Assembly: GCA_047967505.1 (NCBI GenBank) | Contig: CM106538.1 | Length of the DNA: 64,000 nt | Origin: Dipteris shenzhenensis | Lineage: Eukaryota > Polypodiophyta > Polypodiopsida > Gleicheniales | Strand: one strand, 5' to 3' | Part shown: one piece after another, positions 52,301 to 59,902 of the stretch | How positions within the stretch are numbered: the first letter of the stretch is position 1 | Layout of the letters: the number at the start of each line of letters is the position of its first letter | Program-made: the position numbers and the translations under genes | Notes under the pieces: generated by a model | The model's input: the letters and a program-made list of their open reading frames with translations, nothing else | Database searches by the model: none | Told to the model about the DNA's origin: nothing

Positions 52301-55300
52301 TGCAAAAGAAGGATGGCAGTTGGAGAATGTGTATTGATTATAGGGCTTTGAATAAAGTCACAATTAAGAACCGTTTTCCAATTCCACGCATTGATGATAT
52401 ATTGGATCGGTTGGAAGGTTCCTCAATGTTCAGTCGTATTGACCTTAAAAGTGGATACCATCAGATAAGGATACGGCCTAAAGATGTCTACAAGACTGCC
52501 TTCCGCACTTCATTTGGCTTATATGAGTTCCTTGTGATGCCTTTTGGTTTGACTAATGCACCTGCCACTTTCAATAGAATGATGGACAGAATTTTTACAG
52601 CATACAGAAAGTTTGTGGGCACTTTCTTCGATGACATCATTGTGTTCTCTAAAAATGAGCAAGAGCACAGGAAACACCTCACTATTGTGTTTCAAGAGTT
52701 GAAAAGACACAAGCTATTAATAAACACCAAGAAAAGTGAGTTCTTTATGCATGAGATTCATTTTCTCAGTCATATAGTGTCAAAGGATGGAGTCAAGATG
52801 GATCCTGCAAAAGTTGAGGCCATAAGGAGTTGGCCAATTTTAAAAAACCTGCATGAAGTCAGAAGCTTTCTTGGGTTGTGTTAATACTATCGGAGGTTTA
52901 CAAAGTACTTTGCAGAAATTGCTTCTCCCTTGCATGCTTTACAAAAGAAAGCTGTACCGTTTCAGTGGGGACCAAAGGAAAATGCACCTTTTGAAGAGCT
53001 GAAGCAAAAGTTGTGTCCTGAACCCGTTATTATCTTGCCAGATCTTGCAAAACCCTTTGCTGTAACTTGTGATGCATGTGGAAACAGCATAGGAGGCACT
53101 TTGATGCAGGATGGCAGAGTGGTTGCATATGAGAGTAGCGTTCTCAAAGATGCTGAATTGTACTTGCAGACATACGAGCAGTGATACATGCTTTGACCAC
53201 ATGGAAACATTACCTTCTTGGAGCTGATTTTTATGTGCAGACAGATCATCAATCACTTAGATATTTTCTCACGCAAAGAAAATTATCTGAAAAGCACATG
53301 AGATGGGCTAACTTCCTCTCAATGTTTCATTTTCAAATTGTACATGTGCCAGGTAACAAAAATGTCGTGGCTGATGCACTTTCCAGGAAACCACAGCCTA
53401 AAGCAGTCTCCAAGAAACCCAGTGTTTCAGCAGTGAGCATTGCTTACAACAATGTGTTAGATATGATGAAAGATCAGTATGTTAATGATGCTGATTTTTC
53501 AACTATTTATGATCAGCTTTCTGATGGTCAAAGGCATGATCACTATATGTTGAAAGAGGGTTTCATTTTGATGCATGGACGAATTTTGATGCATGGACGA
53601 CTCTGTGTCACTGATTAGATGCGACAGAAAGTCATAATGGAAAGTCATGCTCCTCCATATGCAGGACATAGAGGAATTACTGCAACAATTACAGCAGTGG
53701 AGCAATACTTTTATTGGCCATCTTTGAGGAAAGATGTGGAAGAATATGTGAGAACATGCATGGCTTGTCAGAAAGTAAAGTTTGACAGGCAGAAGGCACC
53801 TGGGTTGTTACACCCTTTGCCAATTCCGGATAGACCATAGCGAAGCATAGCTATGAATTTTGTGTTTGATCTTCCACGTACTCCTACTGGACATGATGGA
53901 TTGTGGACAATAATTTGCAGGTTTAGCAAACAAGCCCACTTTGTGCCAGTAAGAAAGAAAATTACAGCGAATCAAATGGCCAAATTGTTTTTGCGGCATG
54001 TCTTCAAGTATCATGGGATGCCTGAATCCATAATCAGTGATAGAGATCCGAGGATGACCAGCCTCTTTTGGAGAGGACTGTTTGAAAATATGGGCACTAC
54101 GCTGAATTTTTCGTCATCTTTTCACCCTCAGTTTGATGGACAATCGGAGCAGGAAAACTCTACCATCTTGGATATGTTTAAATGCTATGTCTCAGACCAC
54201 AAAAGCAAATGGGAGCATTATTTGCCTTTGCTGGAATGTGCTTACAATAATACGGTGCACACATCCACAGGTAAAGCACCTTTTGAAATAGTGGAAGGTG
54301 CCAGGAAGATACCTCCCATTTTGCATACAAAAGAGAAAATCTTCGAAGCTGATCGTTTTGTGGAAAGCCTTGAAGAGGCTTACAAGAAGATGAAATATGC
54401 CTTGCAAAGAAGTCAGGACAAGCAGAAAAAGAGTAGCAGATAAGCACTGCAGGGAATTGGTATTCACAGAAGGTGATTGGGTTTTGCTGCGTTTTCAGAA
54501 GGCAAGGCTGAAAAATAAGAAAGGCAAGGAAAGGTTGTACACAAAGCTGAACATGCGTTACTATGGTCCTTTCCACGTTTCTGAAAAGATAAACGAGGTA
54601 GCTTACAGGCTGAAGTTGCCTCCGCATTGGAAGATACATAATGCCTTTCATGTGAGCTTATTAAAGCAATATCATGGAGATATTCCCGAGGATTTACCTG
54701 ATGAGGTGCAGCCTGAAGTGGAAGGACAAGATGAACTTCTGGTCCAAGAGCAGATTCTATCACACAGGGATAGAAAGCGAAAGGGTAAAGTTATCCATCG
54801 CTACTTTGTAAAATTTCAAAATTACCCATCACTTGATGCGAAATGGATGGAGGAAGGTGAACTGGCAGATTCACCTAGGATATTGCAGCTTTACCTTGAT
54901 GCTTTCCAATTAGAGCCGAGACTGCGGTCCGGGCTCCTACAGATAGTTTAGCAGAGCGAGCGTCTGGAGCATTACCTGGTGTTCGAGAGGGGAGTAGTAC
55001 AGACGGGCTCATCGTGATTTCATGAGGTCGATTGATGACACTGTATGTTTCATTCGAGATACTGAGCTGACAGTATTTCTGCTGTGAGACTTCATGATAT
55101 TGATGCATCTTGACTATTGATCGCCGAGGATCACATAGATTTTGAGCAGTGTATATGGATGGATGCATGCCTCTCCTAGCCATATTTTCACTGTCTCTGT
55201 ATACTATAGCTACGGCTTTCCTGTATACTCTTTTATGCTATATTTCATGCTCGCTCCTGTGTTTTGAGGCAGTAAACTGTGGTTTGTTGTTTCAAGAGAG

Positions 55301-58300
55301 GGGTATGTCACGGGGGCGTGAAATTCTAAGTACTTTAATGTACTACAAGACCGTGACAACTTTCGTTTTAAAAGTCCAAGCGTGGGCTTAATAATGTGTA
55401 ATTAAACGCGGCATGGTGCCTAGCACATAAGCGTAATTAATCCCTAGGCCCAAAGGCATTCCAAGGAATTAAAAGAGTGGTTGTTTGGCATTTTTAATGG
55501 GCCCCCTAGAGAGCCATGTACCTTCAATGGCCCCCCTAGAGTTCTAGGTGGCTCTAGTGCCTTCTACATGGTCCTTTGCCATTCCTAGACCTTCCTGGGC
55601 CTTCTAAACTTCACATGTGTGGTTTTCTCTCTCATCTTCTCCCTTTGTTAAGATTTTGGACTGGTTTTTCAGCCTCCTTCAGCTGAATTCCGTTTTTCTT
55701 CATAACTCCTCACCCGTTTGGATTCCTGGACTTTCGTTTGGCCCGATGGCTTCCCCTCTGCCTCCCCTTCGTAGTGATATGCTTTTCCCTCCGTGCGTTT
55801 GGTAAAACGGGCAGAACTGAGCACTTCTTTTGCCGGTCAAATTTGCAAAAGTGGCTTTTTTTGGACCTTTTTGCTTCTACCGCCTCCTGGGCCTCTCCTC
55901 TTGCAGAGCTACAGCTTTCTGTTGAATTTCAAGTGGTCCCACGCGCTGGTTGACTCGTTTTTCTCAGTTTTGGAGGACTTTCCGACGATGAAACTTCTCC
56001 AAAACCTTCTCAATGCATTCCTCTCTGAAGCACGCTTCTTTTGAGCCCAAGAACTCCCACTTCTTCGCGATAAAAGTGCTTCTTTTCGCATTTTTCAGTG
56101 GAATTCTTGCTGGTTGGCTCTTGTAAATGCTCTTTCTTCATGTCTTTGCACTCCTCTTTGGCTGAGAATGCAATTGGGCATTGGCTACTATGTCCTCTTG
56201 GCGATTGAGGACTTGGTTCGAGTTTTCACGGCTTGGTGAGTTGTGATTTTGCTACTACAATTTCTTTTTGCCATAAGCTATTGGTTGGCCTCGTGTGCCG
56301 CCTCTTTTTTTGGCTCACAGGTGCCCAGGCAGTGCTACATGAGTCATTCTTTGGTTGGGTACTTTGCTGATTTTATTTTGGAGCTTTGAAAAGCTTTGTG
56401 AATGCCATCTGTAAACCACTCAAAGAGAGTGCAGCTGGGGTGCAGTGTGATTCCAATGGAATTGCACTCCGAAAAGAGAATGCCTTTGGGTTGAGCCTAT
56501 GGGTTAAGTGCACTTATGTGATGGTGTTCTATGCTTGAAAGCCTTGCGAAGGCTTAGTGAATTGGAACTGCGTGCTCAGTTGCAGGGAAGGTCTCCCAGA
56601 TGCAACTTGTAATCATTTCATTGTGAAATATAAAGAAATACCAAAAGGGGCGCCACGGTGTTTGGGGCCAATCGGGTGCACTTGTCTATGTCTGTTGAGC
56701 AGGGGCATTCTAGCCTCCATCCCTTTTTCAGTGGTTTGTTTGTGAACAAATGGGTAAATGCCAAATGGTGATCATGCAATGGTTAATGGTTGTGATATAT
56801 GCTTTGTGAGCTGTAAATAAGTGCTGAAGTGATTAAAGGTTTAGTTCCACTGCCCTCTAAGTGATTAGAGGCCGGTTTCAGCAAGCTTTATGGGCGCCAC
56901 TCCTAAAGAGACTAATTCAGCCATCTTTTCCTGGCTGAAAGCTCCAGCCTTTTAGGGAAAAGCCAAAAGCTCTAGTTTATATATAGTAGAGCTTCTAAGC
57001 TCTTTGAGAACTCAAGAGTTGTATCAGTTTAATGCTCCTTTGCGAGCAAGCTTGTTAACAATTTTCTATTGCAATAAGACCTTCGGGGGGTCAGCCCTTA
57101 CTTCTGGCCCGTAGTGTGGCGTGCTCTTCTCTCCCTCTTTCCCCTTCACTTGCGAATCTATTGCTAAGTGAATCGCTGCTGTTGTTCGAGTTTCCATTGA
57201 GTTCTTTGGGCACCAAACCCTACTACATGATTCCCAGAGTTTGATTGAAGTTTGTGGTTAAGTTGCTGAGTTATGCTGTGAAAAGATGACTTAAGTTTCA
57301 CAAGACCTTCGACAATCGGACACAGTAGAAAGCCCAAGAAAGAGAACAACCATAAGAACCATCAATCCAATAACATCAAGCCTAAAAAGACTAATGTAGC
57401 AAAGTGGACTTTGGGGCATCTTGCGAAGCCGCCTCACACACTTGACTTCAGAAATATTATTAAATCACAAAGTAAAGACAGGTAACTCCGTACATGCCTC
57501 TGGAACACCTCCAACACGAGTGCTGACAGTCAGAAGTCCACAACTTGCAGCCTCCAATATCGCAATGCAAAAGGCTTCTGTAAGAGAGCTGTACAAATAA
57601 AGCACAGTCACAAAAAAACTTGTTAAAACCAAACCTCAGCTTTTGTGGAAAAGTCGAAATGAAATTTTGAGATTATTGTCTGAACAGGTTACAAATGGGA
57701 AAAAGAAGCGTTATACCAGCAAAGTCACACCATACAAGCTCCAAATAGATGAAAATAACATGTACGGTTAGATATCGCCTTTCCAAATGCGTATTACACA
57801 TTGTACTCACAACTCACGATATAATGCAATAAAACTTCACATCAGTCACGTGCGTTCAACATATAAAGAGTATCGTGACCAAAAAAGGTAAATTTACACA
57901 TAATGAAGCCTATCCCTTGGACCCAGTGATTCAAAAAGATAAGAAAACAAATCCCATTAGCTGTAAAGGAACAACCATAGCAAAGTTGAGCATTTCCTAT
58001 TCACCATTTCAAGCAAGCTACTCAGAAAAGATACCACGAGAGACACATTGCTACTGGCAATAACAGGGGAACACATATCAAGCAAGACGATTAATTAGCA
58101 CATTGTAGTATAAATGCCTCCATATACATCTGACCCTGTGAACAACAAAGTACACAGAACAAGAGGAACAGAGGAAAGAGGGAGAAGAAGAGAGAGGACA
58201 GAGCAACAAGCAAAATCAAAACTAAGCAAGCAAAGCAATGCTGCCCTTAGGATCCCATTAGTAATTAAGCATAAGCAGCCTCCGGCTTTGACATGCTTAC

Positions 58301-59845
58301 TATATCTGATTGGTGTTGTGTGTCTTGCAACCTTATATTGGCAGCTCACATTGAAACATGTCATTTTTGTTAATAGGTATGAAGAGTACAAAAGCAGCTT
58401 GACAAGAACTAAAAACAAGCCAAATATAAATGTCTGAGGAATGCTTCGATTTACCTGTTCAGAAAAATGTGACCACGAACTAGCACTGATTGCACCTGTG
58501 TGTGTGGAACAGCTCCCAGCATCTCTACACGCTCTTGAAGGGAATGCTTTTCCCTCATTTCTTCCAATCGAACCCTTTTAGGTCCATCTCCACCAACTAG
58601 GAAGCGAACCTTCACATAATCCAAACAATATGTATATGTTTTTCACACTATAAACGCCATAAATTCCAAACCAAATATTTTATCAACAGTGAAAGGAACA
58701 TAAATCCAAAAGTCAAAATACATACATTTGGGAACAAGCGACAAACATCTGGAATGACTTCAACCAGAAGATCTGCACCCTTTCGATAAACAAGCCTGCT
58801 TATTACTACAATCACCACCTCATCTGTTGAACGGGCACTGGGATTGGGCTTGAACATGGCTGTGTCTACTGCATTTGGTATAACAAAGACCTTTTGTGGA
58901 GGTAGCCCAGACCTTAAGACTGTGTTTTCCTTGCTAGTATGGGACACACAGATGGTTTCATGTACATCTGCAAGGGTGAATTGCAGTACTTTGTTCATGT
59001 GTATGCTGCCAAGGTCCGCAAAACCATAAAGTGAATGATCTGTAAAAACAACTTTATAGCCCATTGTTCTTGCATGTAGAAGAGCTTCATGGCAAAGAGT
59101 TGAGAAAGCCTGATGGCCATGCACCACCGTGATGCCTTCGCGTATCAAAATGTCTCTGAGAACTGGGAAAGTCCCATAAATTGTAGGTAGAGTGTTTTGC
59201 ATTAAAAAGGCAAGCCTAGGTACATAGTAGACCTTTAATCCATTTGTCATATGCCGCACTCCACATCGCCTTCCATAGGCATGGGTCATCACAACTACCT
59301 GATTCATTGAAGAAAACGGCACATAAAGACGCTGCCATCACAATTTAACCTCATTGATTATTGCAATCCGATACAGTGCACATCCTTTCTCTCTTTTGAA
59401 TTCTAGCACAGTATCCAACATTCCATGCACAATAACTTCAACACACAACTGCTAAAGGCAGAGGCAGCTACAATATATTATTTCTTTGGCGTCGGATTCA
59501 TAGATATTAAAACGCCATCAAACAAATAAGTTGTCCAGAATAGAAGTGGTGGAGTTTAAGCCCTGGCATCTGTAGAGTTTCATTACCATGTCCCACTTCC
59601 AAGCCTTAAATCTCAGGCTTTGGAGTGTCCTTTTCAATCCAGCGGATCCTGTCATTCACAAGACACGTTATAGAAGTTTCATTACGAAACATCACTGATC
59701 TCTCGATGGAGACCATCGCGGTGTGTTTTGCAAGAGCAAGGACTGCCACCTGAGTAAATTTCAATCCGTCAAGGCTCTGGTCGACGTTGAAAATGGATGG
59801 GCAAGTCACTATTGCTTAGCAATGATAAGCAAGGTGTCGATGAGC

Positions 59846-59902
<57 letters not shown>

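Larger units (their letters stand above)
50008..56880 (+). mobile_element. Chromodomain gypsy element (chromovirus-like), 6873 bp
   Basis: Ty3/gypsy order gag-protease-RT-RNase H-integrase-chromodomain, flanked by a GCAAG duplication. The 3' LTR is full (55306-56880, 1575 bp). The 5' LTR keeps only its first about 510 bases and is joined directly to gag, so U5, the primer-binding site and the gag start are deleted. Stops and frameshifts are few: TAA near 50854 and 52882, a shift at about 53183, TAG at 53616 and 53838, a shift near 54440. It is antisense to PIG-A in intron 4. Confidence 0.93.
37253..57497 (-). other. PIGA: Giant PIG-A intron 4 (about 20.2 kb, GC-AG)
   Basis: Between exon 4 and exon 5 lie at least two large LTR elements (41099-46089 and 50008-56880), a split gypsy element (37500-37957 and 46663-47607), LINE pieces (37317-37508, 38640-39860, 40360-41098), gag relics (48790-49756) and LTR fragments. 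The flanking exons remain open and in phase, so transcription must span all of this. Confidence 0.85.

Noticed and set aside
58095-58437. Overlapping 107-codon frames on both strands in PIG-A intron 3
   Set aside because: No domain features, in an intron with good splice sites; chance open frames.
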